Notes: generated by a model not told the origin, from the letters alone. DNA of 64,000 nt from Schlesneria sphaerica (GCF_044336245.1 NZ_CP172346.1:1984001-2048000); one strand, 5' to 3'. Positions 26,851-36,171 are shown, counted from the stretch's first letter. Program-made: numbers and translations.

Positions 26851-28344
26851 ATGACAGCCACCGTCTCGAGTAATCTGCATCCAGACGTCGTCAAGTTTCT
26901 CTCATCGGGAACTCTCAAGGGAGTCGTCGGGGGCAAGGATGTCACCAGTTCCACCGGTCAGACATTGAAAACACTGAACCCCGGCTCGGGAGAAGTTCTG
27001 GCGGAGTTCTCCGCTCTCAGTGAATCGGATGTCGATAACGCCGTCAGAGTCGCCGGTGAAACATTTACCAAGTCACCCTGGGCCAAACTCCCGCCGAACG
27101 AGCGTGGTGTGTGGCTGCACCGATTGGCGGATGCCGTCGAGAAGCACAAACCAATCATAGGTCAGATCGAAGCATTGGACGCCGGCAAGATTCTGCCACA
27201 GGCACTCGGCGACGTACAGAACTTTGTCGACACCTTGCGTTACTTCACCAACATGTCACTTCACGTTCAGCACCGTACAGCACTGGCGGTCTCGGGACAT
27301 GATGCGTGGACGGTTCGTCACCCCTGGGGACCTTGTGGCTTCATTTTTCCCTGGAACTTTCCCTTCCTGCTGATTGGCTGGGGAATTTCCCCTGCACTTG
27401 CCGCGGGGAACACCGTCGTCATCAAACCGGCCGAAGATACTCCCCTGTCTGCCATCTATCTTGCACGACTCGCTCGTGAGATCGGGTTCCCCGATGGGGT
27501 CATCAACGTCGTTCCCGGAACAGGCGAAACGGCCGGTGCCGCTCTCTCGCGAAACCCCGGTTTGCGACGCATGTCCTTCACCGGTTCACCCGAAGTCGGC
27601 CGAATGGTGGGTGAGGCCTGCGGACGTAATCTGACCCCGGTCAAGCTCGAACTGGGAGGGAAGGGCGCCGCTGTCGTCTTCGACGATGTCGATGTCACCA
27701 AGACCGCAGAAAAGCTGGTTCAGGCGATCACGTTCCACACGGGACAGGTCTGTTGTGATGCGACGCGCTGGCTGGTGCACAAGTCGATCTACAACGACTT
27801 TATCGACGAATGCAAAGACCGGATGACGAAAGTTCGCATCGGCTATCAGCTCGACGAACAGTCTCAAATGGGACCGGTGGTCAATGCACGTCAGCGTGAG
27901 CGGGTGCTCTCCTACCTCAAGAAAGGACAAGAACAGGGGGCCAAGCTGCTGACCGATGGGGGCGCTGCCGAAGTGCCGGGTCGCTCTGGTTTCTACGTCA
28001 AACCATCGCTGTTGGCAGGATCGCTCGACAATGTCGCCGCGCGCGAGGAAATTTTTGGCCCCGTCGCCTACATCGCCCCCTTCTCATCAGAGCAGGAGGC
28101 AATCGAGATGGCTAACCAGACTGACTATGGTCTGGCCAACAGCGTTTGGTCGAGCGATCTGACGCGAGCGTACCGTGTGGCAGAATCGCTGGTCGCGGGC
28201 AATAGCTGGATCAACGCCCACAACATCTTTGCTCACGGCATTCCCTACGGCGGTGTCAACAAGAGCGGGATGGGGGGCGGAGTCCTGTCGATCGAAACGC
28301 TGTTCGATTACTGGAGAAGCATGTCCGTCGTGCGTCCCCTCTGA
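26851..28344 (+). CDS. NAD(P)+-dependent aldehyde dehydrogenase
   Basis: The 497-aa protein belongs to the ALDH superfamily close to betaine/general aldehyde dehydrogenases. It has PWNFP (167-171, N169 for the oxyanion), cofactor-binding FTGSPEVG (243-250), the general base E268 in LELGGKG and the catalytic C301 in GQVCCDATR. The C-terminal half carries EIFGPV and NSVWSSD-type segments usual for the family. Start ATG 26851 is taken because it gives the standard length; the frame is open 45 bases further. It lies on the same strand as the CoA-transferase but 320 bases away, so it is probably separately transcribed. The aldehyde substrate cannot be inferred; a short-chain aldehyde is suggested only by the neighbours. 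Confidence 0.92.
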   Translation: MTATVSSNLHPDVVKFLSSGTLKGVVGGKDVTSSTGQTLKTLNPGSGEVLAEFSALSESDVDNAVRVAGETFTKSPWAKLPPNERGVWLHRLADAVEKHKPIIGQIEALDAGKILPQALGDVQNFVDTLRYFTNMSLHVQHRTALAVSGHDAWTVRHPWGPCGFIFPWNFPFLLIGWGISPALAAGNTVVIKPAEDTPLSAIYLARLAREIGFPDGVINVVPGTGETAGAALSRNPGLRRMSFTGSPEVGRMVGEACGRNLTPVKLELGGKGAAVVFDDVDVTKTAEKLVQAITFHTGQVCCDATRWLVHKSIYNDFIDECKDRMTKVRIGYQLDEQSQMGPVVNARQRERVLSYLKKGQEQGAKLLTDGGAAEVPGRSGFYVKPSLLAGSLDNVAAREEIFGPVAYIAPFSSEQEAIEMANQTDYGLANSVWSSDLTRAYRVAESLVAGNSWINAHNIFAHGIPYGGVNKSGMGGGVLSIETLFDYWRSMSVVRPL

Positions 28345-28368
28345 TCGCTCAGGGCGGCAATAATACGA

Positions 28369-28396
28369 CCGCGTCGCCTCTGTTGGGGCGACGCGG
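28369..28396 (+). terminator. GC-rich hairpin after aldehyde dehydrogenase gene
   Basis: CCGCGTCGCC (28369-28378) and GGCGACGCGG (28387-28396) form a perfect 10-bp stem with an 8-base loop, 25 bases after the stop codon. It is followed by CCTTTGAT, a weak T stretch. It probably serves as a terminator, perhaps for the convergent gene as well. Confidence 0.65.
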
Positions 28397-28533
28397 CCTT
28401 TGATGCTCCGTCTCGGGATTCAGCCCATCAGAACACGCAGGTTTTCCTTGTCGCGGGACGCTCATACGTCTTTCGGCCGCACGTCAATCATGAGAGCAAT
28501 TCCGAAAGCCGTTTGATCCCTTGAGACACCGGG

Positions 28534-29325
28534 CTATGCAGCCCGATTGGCGGCTGCGGCATCCATCTGCGTCTGGAAGGCCCCTTTGCTCTCGATAATC
28601 GAGCCCGCATCAAAGCGTTTCCCGAAGTAGTACTTCTGTGCATTCTCGTCATTCAGTACCGTCGCCGCGTCACCACTGACGAGGATCCGGCCGGAAAACA
28701 CGATGTAACTGCGATCGGTGATGGTGAGCGTCTCGCGTTCACGGTGGTCGGTCAGGAGGATCGAAATGCCGCTTTGCCGCAAGTCAGCGATGATGTCCTG
28801 AATGCTATGAATCGTGACCGGGTCAATCCCCGTGAAGGGTTCGTCAAGCAGAATCAGCTTCGGACGACTCGCTAGACAGCGGGCGATTTCCAGACGACGT
28901 CGCTCCCCCCCGGATAACGTCCCGGCGGTCTGCTTCCGCTTCTCCGTCAGTCCGAACATGCCCAGCAGTTCATTCGCTCTGGCCATCCGTTCGCGGTATG
29001 ACAGCGGCTGAAACTCCAGCACCGCGTAGAGGTTCTGTTCACCGGACAGTTTACCGAAGACACTGTCATTCTGGGGCAGATATCCCATGCCATGCTGGGC
29101 TCGTTTGTAGAGCGGCCAGCGGGTGACATCCACGCCGTTAAAAATGACTTTGCCATCGGTGGGGGTCACCAGTCCGACCGCCATACTAAAGCTCGTCGAT
29201 TTCCCGGCACCGTTCGGACCCAGCAATCCGACAACTTCACCAGGCTCGACGTGGAACGAAACCCCATCGACGGCACGTTTGCCAGGGTATTGCTTGACCA
29301 GACCAATGCATTGCAGCAATGACAT
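28534..29325 (-). CDS. lptB: ABC transporter ATP-binding protein, LptB-like
   Basis: The 263-aa ATPase has Walker A GPNGAGKST (36-44), signature LSGGERRR, Walker B LILLDEP and switch histidine in LLTDHRERETL. The last segment and FNGVDVTRWPLYKRAQHGMG match LptB (ITDHNVRET and YxRARxGxGYLPQ), the cytoplasmic motor that drives lipopolysaccharide export with LptF and LptG. This fits a diderm cell envelope. A C-terminal extension of about 25 residues (GAFQTQMDAAAANRAA) is Ala-rich and atypical. The ATG at 29325 has a GGAGG site with a seven-base spacer. The gene lies 189 bases after lepB on the same strand; no lptF, lptG or lptA is near. A generic ABC ATPase role cannot be excluded. Confidence 0.85.
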   Translation of the reverse strand: MSLLQCIGLVKQYPGKRAVDGVSFHVEPGEVVGLLGPNGAGKSTSFSMAVGLVTPTDGKVIFNGVDVTRWPLYKRAQHGMGYLPQNDSVFGKLSGEQNLYAVLEFQPLSYRERMARANELLGMFGLTEKRKQTAGTLSGGERRRLEIARCLASRPKLILLDEPFTGIDPVTIHSIQDIIADLRQSGISILLTDHRERETLTITDRSYIVFSGRILVSGDAATVLNDENAQKYYFGKRFDAGSIIESKGAFQTQMDAAAANRAA

Positions 29326-29514
29326 ATTTCGTCCTCCATGACGGTCTCTGTCGAGGTTGCTTTACGTTTCGCCAGTTTAGTCGGTCACCTTGATTTTGAC
29401 GATGCCAATGCCGAATCCGCAGAGCAGAGTTGCTGTCAACGGGGATTCCTCGCTGCTTACCCGATCGGGCCGCACGTCGGACTGACACCACTTTCGGACT
29501 GACACTGCTTGAGG

Positions 29515-31383
29515 TTACCGAATCCGTTTCAATCGCCACCACTGAGGATAGAAGGGGGCCACGTAGTCCGGATAGTTGTCGACTTCCGGTTCCCCTCGCT
29601 GATTCCGACGTGGCGAATGATTCAGCAGTGGGTAGCCCTTGCCACTGTTAAGAAACGGGATTCCGTGGGGCCAGTAGATAAAGAAGGCCTTCCCCAGCAA
29701 CGCCTGTCGCGGCACGGCATGCCGATTGTAGGCATGACGTTGCACGTTCGGCCACAATCGGCTGTCCTGACTGCGGGGGCTATTGTCCCCCATCACAAAA
29801 AATTCATCAGGCCCCAGTTCCCGGAACGTCGCTTCGCGATGCTGACGCGAATAGAGATTCCCGTATTCGTTCGGATCCTTCAGGCTCTCGCGGATCTGAA
29901 GCGAGTCCGAAAGCTCCTGATCGTGCATCGTAAAGTCACCCGCATCGTTAGGGACTTTTTCTGCCCGGTAGTAGATATCTCGCTGAAGAACCAGGTCTGA
30001 GACTTGAGCGGTCACACCCCGCGCAGAGAAACCAGCGGGCGTCAGGTCCGACTCCTGGGGGCTGCGATTTGCGGGAGCGGAAAATTCCGCCCCGGGACCA
30101 AACGGGATCAAACCACTGCTGAGCCAGGAACTATTGATCCAAAGGCAAAGCCGATCATCGACGTTCGCGAATGTGATGCTGTATCGTCCAGGCCCGCGAA
30201 TCGGGGTCGGCGCAGACGCCATTTCGATATTCGCCGCGCGGGAATCGGCTGCCAGGTCATCATTGCGCAGCAAGGTCGCCTGTCCCGTTTTTACATCAAT
30301 CCGGCAGACGTAGCGACGAACGCCCTCGGTCAATTCAAAGCTCAGTTCCGCTTGAGAATCACCGGATGTGGTGTCTGAAATGGAGGTGATGTTGACGGTG
30401 CAATTCAATGACAGATCGCCGACCCAGAAGCGGTCATCGTCGTTGTTGGAGCTTCGCCCACCAGAGAACGCGTTGTATCCACAGAAATCGGTGATCAACT
30501 GCGGTCGAGGATCCTTCACGACATCCTCGTGTCCGCCCACATCATCCCAATCCGATTTGCTCGGAACGAGATGCTGATACCTGACCCACTTTTCTTCATC
30601 AGTCGATTCAACGGAAAAGCTGCGTGACTGAGCATCATGCTTCCAGCCGGATTCCGCCCGAACCCAGCCGTCGAGTCCATTTGAAATCTCTTCGTGGGTC
30701 ATTGTCTGCCATCGTTCTGGCCAGCCACTGGCGAGCAAGTCGACGGGGGGATTTCGGTCATCGTAGACCAGGAGTTGCAGAACCTTCTGCTTGTCCGGAT
30801 CCTGCTTACGCAGAATTTGAAACTCCCCTTGATCTCCCTGGCGTGCGTAGACGTCACCGCGAGAAATTCGGATCGTCTCGCCAGGAAGCCCCACGAGTCG
30901 TTTGATGTAGTTTTTCTGCATGTCTTCAGGATACCGGAAGACGATGACATCCCAGCGTTCCGGTGAGGCAATCTGATAAGGAAACTTATTCACCAGAATG
31001 CGATCTCCCTTGAAAACAGGGAGATCTCGAATTGAATTGGGATACCGGCAGTTGGGGCAGATGGATTCGCTAATCCGACGAACGAGGTAGCCATCGTCGT
31101 CAAGTTCGTCGCTCGCACCGACTTCATAGTGCTGATGACACTCGGTACAGACGACAGCTTTATTGCGACCGAAAAGAGTCGGCGCCATCGACCCGGTTGG
31201 GATCACAAAGGCTTCGGCGACAAATGTCCGGAAGAGGAGCGCGAGTACAAAAGCAAACGCGATCGATTCAATCGTTTCCCGTCCGGCGTCCTGCTGCGAG
31301 CCGTGTGAAGCTGTTCGAGCGGGATTCTGCGTGGATTCCGTCCCTTTGTTGACAGAAGCGGCGGTCGGGTTGGATCTACTCAT
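29515..31383 (-). CDS. lepB: Signal peptidase I, enlarged, with zinc ribbon and long insert
   Basis: The 622-aa membrane protease removes signal peptides from exported proteins; E. coli LepB is 324 aa. After a Ser/Thr-rich N-terminus comes one membrane helix (about 40-60), directly before catalytic S65 in FVIPTGSMAPTL. A CxxC...CxxC zinc-ribbon-like insert (C79, C82, C109, C112) follows, then FKGDRILVNKF and the catalytic lysine K161 in YIKRLVGLPGE. About 350 residues of beta-rich, non-SPase sequence (roughly 180-540) follow. The closing box FFVMGDNSPRSQDSR and FFIYWP motif lie near the C-terminus. The insert resembles a concanavalin-like or jelly-roll domain but I cannot name it. The ATG at 31383 is preferred over a TTG 15 bases earlier. 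Confidence 0.9.
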   Translation of the reverse strand: MSRSNPTAASVNKGTESTQNPARTASHGSQQDAGRETIESIAFAFVLALLFRTFVAEAFVIPTGSMAPTLFGRNKAVVCTECHQHYEVGASDELDDDGYLVRRISESICPNCRYPNSIRDLPVFKGDRILVNKFPYQIASPERWDVIVFRYPEDMQKNYIKRLVGLPGETIRISRGDVYARQGDQGEFQILRKQDPDKQKVLQLLVYDDRNPPVDLLASGWPERWQTMTHEEISNGLDGWVRAESGWKHDAQSRSFSVESTDEEKWVRYQHLVPSKSDWDDVGGHEDVVKDPRPQLITDFCGYNAFSGGRSSNNDDDRFWVGDLSLNCTVNITSISDTTSGDSQAELSFELTEGVRRYVCRIDVKTGQATLLRNDDLAADSRAANIEMASAPTPIRGPGRYSITFANVDDRLCLWINSSWLSSGLIPFGPGAEFSAPANRSPQESDLTPAGFSARGVTAQVSDLVLQRDIYYRAEKVPNDAGDFTMHDQELSDSLQIRESLKDPNEYGNLYSRQHREATFRELGPDEFFVMGDNSPRSQDSRLWPNVQRHAYNRHAVPRQALLGKAFFIYWPHGIPFLNSGKGYPLLNHSPRRNQRGEPEVDNYPDYVAPFYPQWWRLKRIR

Positions 31384-31470
31384 TCGGTCTTCTATCAATC
31401 TTGAAGGGGGGCGACATTCTGCCTGTCAGTCTGCGGTCCGCCCTCGTCATCGTGCGAGGGCCATGCTTTG

Positions 31471-31941
31471 CTATTTGAGACCCAGCGTTTTCACGGCGAC
31501 AGCATCAACCTCTTCGAGGTAGGCCAGAAGTCGGTCCCTCTGACTGGTGAGGTGCCGAACTCGCAACAGCGACTTCACACGTGTCGTAAGTTCAATACGG
31601 TTGACAGGTTTCGTGAGAAAATCATCCGCGCCCGCCTGCACCGCGCGCTCGATATCACCCATTTCCGCGAGGGCAGTGACCATCAGGACGGGAATATCCC
31701 GGGTTGCCGCTTCACTTCGCAGTTGCTTGCAGACCTCATAACCGCTCAGTTTGGGCATCATGATGTCCAGCAGGATCAGGTCCGGCTGAAACTCTTCCAC
31801 CTTCTGCAGGGTTTCCCGACCATCGTGAGCCATCGCGATTTCATAGTTTTCGTCGGCGAGAAATGCGTCAAGAAGCTCGCAGTTCTGAATATTGTCGTCG
31901 GCAATCAGAATCTTCGACGTCGCCGTCATATCACTCACCAT
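31471..31941 (-). CDS. Single-domain response regulator
   Basis: The 156-aa protein is a stand-alone receiver domain with no DNA-binding or enzyme output. It starts KILIADDNIQN and has the acidic pocket, the phospho-acceptor Asp in LILLDIMMPKLSG, the conserved Thr in VTALAE and the Lys in LTKPVNRIEL. About 30 C-terminal residues (HLTSQRDRLLAYLEEVDAVA) form an extra helix like those that follow receivers in hybrid kinase or PleD-like proteins. It lies 87 bases upstream of lepB on the same strand, with the two hybrid kinases about 10 kb away. Cognate kinase unknown. Start ATG 31941 or 31929. Confidence 0.9.
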   Translation of the reverse strand: MVSDMTATSKILIADDNIQNCELLDAFLADENYEIAMAHDGRETLQKVEEFQPDLILLDIMMPKLSGYEVCKQLRSEAATRDIPVLMVTALAEMGDIERAVQAGADDFLTKPVNRIELTTRVKSLLRVRHLTSQRDRLLAYLEEVDAVAVKTLGLK

Positions 31942-32629
31942 CCATAAAGAGAACTCGGGGTCTTTTCGGTCGAATTTCAGATGCCAACGCCTCCGAAGTC
32001 CACACCTCCTTCAGACCGGAAAAGTATATCGTCTTCCTTACGACAGCGGAATCGGTAACTGCCTGATCGCCGACGGCGTCGATCAATGTGGCATCACGGT
32101 TGCAACGGGAACTGCAGGGTTACACCCCTGAAACATGCAGGTGTTACCCGATGCGTTCGTCGAGAGGGCTTCGAATCTCGACAATTCAAGCTCCCTGAGT
32201 CGAACTCCCCCTCACCCAAATCTGTCTCCGAGTCGGTCCATTCCCCGGCGTACATCCCCGTGCAAGTCATGCCCGAACGCAGCCACCTGGACTTCGGATC
32301 AACCCTTCATAATTCGACTTGCCTTCCCTGCCGGGAGAGCAGACTCCACAACAGTCGGAGGATCAGCGCTGTCTTTGGGGCGGGAAACCAGGATTTTCAG
32401 GTCTGAAGCCGCAGAAAGGGTCTGATCTTTTCCCCGGCGCCCGCGTATCATTCCCGTGTGGATAAATTTCATTCCGACGCCGCTTCGCTGGCAAAGGTCT
32501 TTTTGCGAGGTGGCGAGTTGAGTATACATACCTTGCCGTTAGATGCGTGAGTCTCGGGGAGAGGCTTGGAAGAAGTCCCTTGCCGCAGTCTCATTCGGAT
32601 GACTTTTCGTCATTTCAGCAGGGAAGCCC
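31942..32629. other. Long divergent spacer upstream of the SpoVR gene
   Basis: About 690 bases without a convincing gene. A near-perfect 10-bp hairpin lies at 32117-32149. A minus-strand frame (32299-32529) and several plus-strand frames lack supporting features. No tRNA or other RNA gene was found. Confidence 0.4.
32117..32149. promoter_or_regulatory. Strong hairpin in spacer
   Basis: GGGTTACACC (32117-32126) pairs with GGTGTTACCC (32140-32149), nine of ten positions paired, around a 13-base loop. No T-run follows on either strand. It could be an operator or a structured leader; nothing decides between these. Confidence 0.3.
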
Positions 32630-34153
32630 ATGGCTATATCGACTGCCCGAACGCTGCCTTCGCAACTTCGCGACATCCAGCTTCAGATGGAAGCCCTCGC
32701 GAAAAGTTACGGTCTCGACTTCTTCGAAACCATCTTTGAAGTTCTCGATCTGGAAGAACTTTGCATGTTCGCCGCCTACGGCGGATTCCCCGTGCGTTAC
32801 CCGCACTGGCGGTTTGGCGCTGAGTACGATCAACTGCTGAAAACCCACATGTACGGACTTCAGCGAATCTACGAGATGGTCATCAACAATGACCCGTGCT
32901 ACGCCTACCTGCTCAACACCAACGAGATGGTGGATCAGAAGCTGGTGATTGCCCACGTCTACGGCCACTGTGATTTTTTCAAGAACAACGCCTGGTTCGG
33001 TCAAACGAACCGCAAAATGCTCGATCAGATGGCCAACCACGCCACTCGCATCAGCAGATACATCGACCGCTACGGGTACGAGAAGGTAGAAGAATTCATC
33101 GATGCGTGCCTGTCTCTCGAAGACCTGATCGACATGCATTCCATGCATATCAAACGCGCCCCGGATGTGACACCACTTCCCCACGCAGCTCTACTGCGCG
33201 AGGATGATTTCGAATTCATGCAGTCCGGCCGCCTCCCCTCGAAGGGCTACATGGACTCCTTCATCAATCCACCAGAAGTCCTGGAAAAGGCGGCAAGAGA
33301 AAAGCACCAGCAGGAAGAGGAGCGAGACAAGAAACGGTCGTTTCCGGACGAGCCTCAGCGGGATGTTCTCCTGTTTCTACTCGAACACGCCCCCCTCCGA
33401 GACTGGCAGCACGATATCCTCGCCATTATCAGAGACGAGGCCTACTACTTCGCCCCCCAGGGTCAGACGAAGATCATGAATGAAGGCTGGGCCAGCTACT
33501 GGCACACAACTCTCATGACAAAACACGGCCTCACCGACGCCGAGGTCATCGACTACGCAGACCACCACAGTGGGACGGTGGCCATGAGCCCCCAGCGCAT
33601 CAATCCCTACAAGATCGGAATCGAACTCTTCCGGGATATTGAAGAACGCTGGAACCGGGGCCAGTTCGGCCTCGAATACGAAGAGTGTGACGACTGGCAG
33701 GCCAAGCAAAGCTGGGACAAGCAGTTGGGGCTTGGGCGGGACAAAATCTTTGAAGTCCGCCGTATCCACAACGACATCACCTTCATCGATACATTCTTAA
33801 CGCCTGAATTCTGCAAGAAGCACAAGATGTTCTCGTTTGCATTCAACGACAGCAGCGACAACTACGAAATTGCTTCGCGTCAGTTCCAGGAAGTGAAAGC
33901 GCAACTCCTCAACAGCCTCACCAATCACAGCCGCCCGTTCATCTACGTCGTCGACGCCAACTACCGCAATCGGGGTGAGCTTTACCTGCAGCACAAGTAT
34001 CAGGGAATCGAGCTGAAGCAGGACTACGCCCAGGATACGCTACGGAACTTGCATAAACTGTGGGCGCGGCCAGTTCATCTGGAATCGGTGATCGATGACA
34101 AGCCCGCCATTATCGCGTTCGACGGCACCAATCACTCGATCAAGAATAAGTAA
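32630..34153 (+). CDS. SpoVR family protein
   Basis: The 507-aa product matches the SpoVR/YcgB family (E. coli YcgB about 510 aa): EALAKSYGLDFFETIFEVLD, the EELCMFAAYGGFPVRYPHWR region (residues 43-62), HCDFFKNNAWF, and a C-terminal domain with NEGWASYWHTTLM. The last contains the conserved E, W and H typical of the family. Bacillus SpoVR affects spore cortex, but in non-sporulating bacteria the role is unknown, usually stress or stationary-phase linked with the kinase PrkA/YeaG and the DUF444 protein YeaH. Neither partner gene is in this window. Start ATG is preceded by AGGGAAG. It converges with the Gfo/Idh gene, and a terminator separates them. Confidence 0.9.
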   Translation: MAISTARTLPSQLRDIQLQMEALAKSYGLDFFETIFEVLDLEELCMFAAYGGFPVRYPHWRFGAEYDQLLKTHMYGLQRIYEMVINNDPCYAYLLNTNEMVDQKLVIAHVYGHCDFFKNNAWFGQTNRKMLDQMANHATRISRYIDRYGYEKVEEFIDACLSLEDLIDMHSMHIKRAPDVTPLPHAALLREDDFEFMQSGRLPSKGYMDSFINPPEVLEKAAREKHQQEEERDKKRSFPDEPQRDVLLFLLEHAPLRDWQHDILAIIRDEAYYFAPQGQTKIMNEGWASYWHTTLMTKHGLTDAEVIDYADHHSGTVAMSPQRINPYKIGIELFRDIEERWNRGQFGLEYEECDDWQAKQSWDKQLGLGRDKIFEVRRIHNDITFIDTFLTPEFCKKHKMFSFAFNDSSDNYEIASRQFQEVKAQLLNSLTNHSRPFIYVVDANYRNRGELYLQHKYQGIELKQDYAQDTLRNLHKLWARPVHLESVIDDKPAIIAFDGTNHSIKNK

Positions 34154-34270
34154 GCTGCTGCGACGAGTGCACTCCTGTCGTGCAGCCAGACTCTCTTCCC
34201 TTCAAAATAGGGGAAGCAAAGGCGAAAGGCGCGGCAAGACTGGAAAGGCCGTATGCTGTCTGGCGACCTT

Positions 34271-34309
34271 AAACAAAAAGCTGCGTGATCAACCGTGACC
34301 ACGCAGCTT
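34271..34309 (-). terminator. Rho-independent terminator of the Gfo/Idh gene, possibly bidirectional
   Basis: On the minus strand AAGCTGCGTG pairs with CACGCAGCTT (10 bp; plus-strand arms 34278-34287 and 34300-34309) and is followed by TTTGTTT. It lies 38 bases after the Gfo/Idh stop. On the plus strand the tail is weaker (CTCAATTCTT), so it may also end the spoVR transcript. Confidence 0.8.
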
Positions 34310-34333
34310 CTCAATTCTTCCTTTGCCGCCGTC

Positions 34334-34353
34334 CAGATCAGATCAGATCAGAT
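34334..34353. repeat. Pentanucleotide tandem repeat (CAGAT)4 over a stop codon
   Basis: Four exact copies of CAGAT lie at 34334-34353, across the last codons and the stop of the Gfo/Idh gene. A change in copy number would shift the reading frame of the last residues. Confidence 0.8.
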
Positions 34354-35646
34354 GAACGGAGTGACGCCGGGCCGAGCCAGCGGTGGTACGTCCACTTTAG
34401 TATCCCAGCCGGTGATTTCGGGGATGAGCACTTGTTTCGAGTTGAGTGCCATCTCCCAGGTCACCTGCTTACCGGTGTAGCCTGCCATGCGCCCCATGAT
34501 CCCAGCCAGCGTGCTGGTCACCATCCGGTCGCCATTGTTGATGTGCTTTCCGGTTCGGATCGAATCGAAAAATTCATCGTGCTCGACCTGGTACATGTTG
34601 GAGTTAGGACCACTGTACTTCCAGGGATTGGCGCCGGTGATTTCCACACCACCCTTGATGTAGGCGGAACCCTTCGTTCCCATCACGTGCAGGCTGTTTT
34701 CGTTATGGCAGCCGGCGATCTGCCGCTGTGCCATAAACCCGCGAGCTCCGTTGGCCCATTCGTAGTTGACTTCGATATGGTCGAAGATGTTACCACCATG
34801 AGCGGGAACCTGGCGTCCACCGACCGCCGTACAGCTCATCGGGGCTTCGTCCTTCATCGCCCATTGCAGCCAGTCCACCGTATGAATGGCCTGTTCAACC
34901 AGTCCGTCCCCCGACAGGAACGTGAAGTTATACCAGTTGCGAACCATCCACTCCAAATCGGTGATGCCTTCTGGCCGTGTGCTGGCGGGTGGCATCGGCT
35001 TGACAGGGCTGGTGAGGTAGGTCCCGTAGACTGCCAGGACATCACCGATCTGTCCATCGTGGATTCGCTGGAACAGCTCGCGCCGTGCGTAGTCATAGCG
35101 CCAGCAGAAACCGGCGACGACCGCCAGGTTCTTTTCTTTGGCGATGCGAACCGACTCCATCACCGATCGCACGCCCGGGGCATCGGTCGCCATGGGCTTT
35201 TCGGTGAAAATATGCTTGCCTGCTTCGACCGCGGCACGCAGATGAGCGGGGCGGAAACCTGGTGGCGAGGCGAGCAAAACCACATCGCACGTTTCGATGA
35301 CGTTCTTGTAGGCGTCCAGACCGACAAATTTGTGCGCATCGTCGACCGCGACCTGCTGTTCGATTCGCTTGTTGACCTTGAGATTGCCCAAGCTGGCTTC
35401 GATCGCGTCTTTGCTGAGGTCCGCAACAGCGACGAGCTTCGATTGGGAATCGGCCTGCAGAGCCTCACCGGCCGCACCCGTTCCGCGACCACCACAGCCG
35501 ACCAGACCGACCTTCAGCTGGTCACTTCCCGCGGCAAACAGACCGGAATTGAGTCCAAGGTTCATTCCCAGGGCTCCAGCCACTGCTGTGCTTCCCTTGA
35601 GGAAGCTCCGTCGCGACGTTGATCCCGTCGAAAATTGATCGCTCAT
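34348..35646 (-). CDS. Tat-exported Gfo/Idh/MocA family oxidoreductase
   Basis: The 432-aa protein has a twin-arginine signal (SRRSFLKGS, residues 11-19, then TAVAGALGM), so it is exported folded. After it comes a Rossmann domain: GLVGCGGRGTGAAGEALQAD, and the Gfo/Idh phrase GKHIFTEKPMAT with the conserved Lys, then a C-terminal alpha/beta domain with W/Y-rich segments (RNWYNFTFLSGDGLVEQAIH). The family normally oxidises or epimerises sugars and polyols with bound NAD(P). Planctomycetes have many such exported paralogues near sulfatase or carbohydrate genes; here no sugar gene is adjacent. Start ATG 35646 is chosen since it places the Tat motif correctly. A CAGAT tandem repeat crosses the stop codon. 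Confidence 0.9.
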   Translation of the reverse strand: MSDQFSTGSTSRRSFLKGSTAVAGALGMNLGLNSGLFAAGSDQLKVGLVGCGGRGTGAAGEALQADSQSKLVAVADLSKDAIEASLGNLKVNKRIEQQVAVDDAHKFVGLDAYKNVIETCDVVLLASPPGFRPAHLRAAVEAGKHIFTEKPMATDAPGVRSVMESVRIAKEKNLAVVAGFCWRYDYARRELFQRIHDGQIGDVLAVYGTYLTSPVKPMPPASTRPEGITDLEWMVRNWYNFTFLSGDGLVEQAIHTVDWLQWAMKDEAPMSCTAVGGRQVPAHGGNIFDHIEVNYEWANGARGFMAQRQIAGCHNENSLHVMGTKGSAYIKGGVEITGANPWKYSGPNSNMYQVEHDEFFDSIRTGKHINNGDRMVTSTLAGIMGRMAGYTGKQVTWEMALNSKQVLIPEITGWDTKVDVPPLARPGVTPFI

Positions 35647-36171
35647 CGAATGCTCTTTCCAAAATTTTCCGAAATCACAAACCACATTCCGCCATCGCGG
35701 AACTGGCAATTCACTTGATCTGGCGCCAAACAGGTACGCAATTCAAGAAGCACCGCAACGAATGCTACAACATCGATTACGCTCGATGCGAGCAATCTGT
35801 CGGAGTTTTTTCGGTAATCACCACCTGAGTGGAAACTGAACTCAGCAAGTCCTGATGATCACTTACAAACCGTTCGATTCCTCAAAACAACGCGAAATGC
35901 GGTACCGGACTGCGTTCAATATTGCCGGCCCGCCAGCTCAAACAGGACAGAGACTCGCTAACTTGCAGTGCCGACAGTTGTTTCGCAGCAGGTGCACGCG
36001 CCGACAGGGAATAGGGATCAAGACGTTCAGTCCCGACGCAATTTCGCACTCATCGATTCTTGTTCTCGACTTGGATTTCTGATCGATACCATCGATTTCA
36101 TCGACCAGCTACACTGATTTCTCAAGTCCCGGGAGAAATGAGACTCCTGGGTTGTTCGAAGAGGATCAACC
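35647..36171. other. Divergent spacer between Gfo/Idh and YkgJ-type genes
   Basis: About 525 bases with no gene that I can support. Both promoters should lie here. A weakly AT-rich part around 35700-35830 is the most likely promoter area of the minus-strand gene. Confidence 0.4.

Noticed and set aside
32160..32200. TTCGAAT sequence resembling a tRNA T-loop
   Set aside because: The flanking bases do not form the five-pair T stem, and no acceptor or anticodon stem could be built around it.
32299..32529. 76-codon minus-strand frame upstream of spoVR
   Set aside because: No family, no good ribosome-binding site, and composition typical of spacer.
34285..35622. Plus-strand frame of 445 codons over the Gfo/Idh gene
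   Set aside because: Antisense to a protein with a clear Tat signal and Rossmann domain; no recognisable product.
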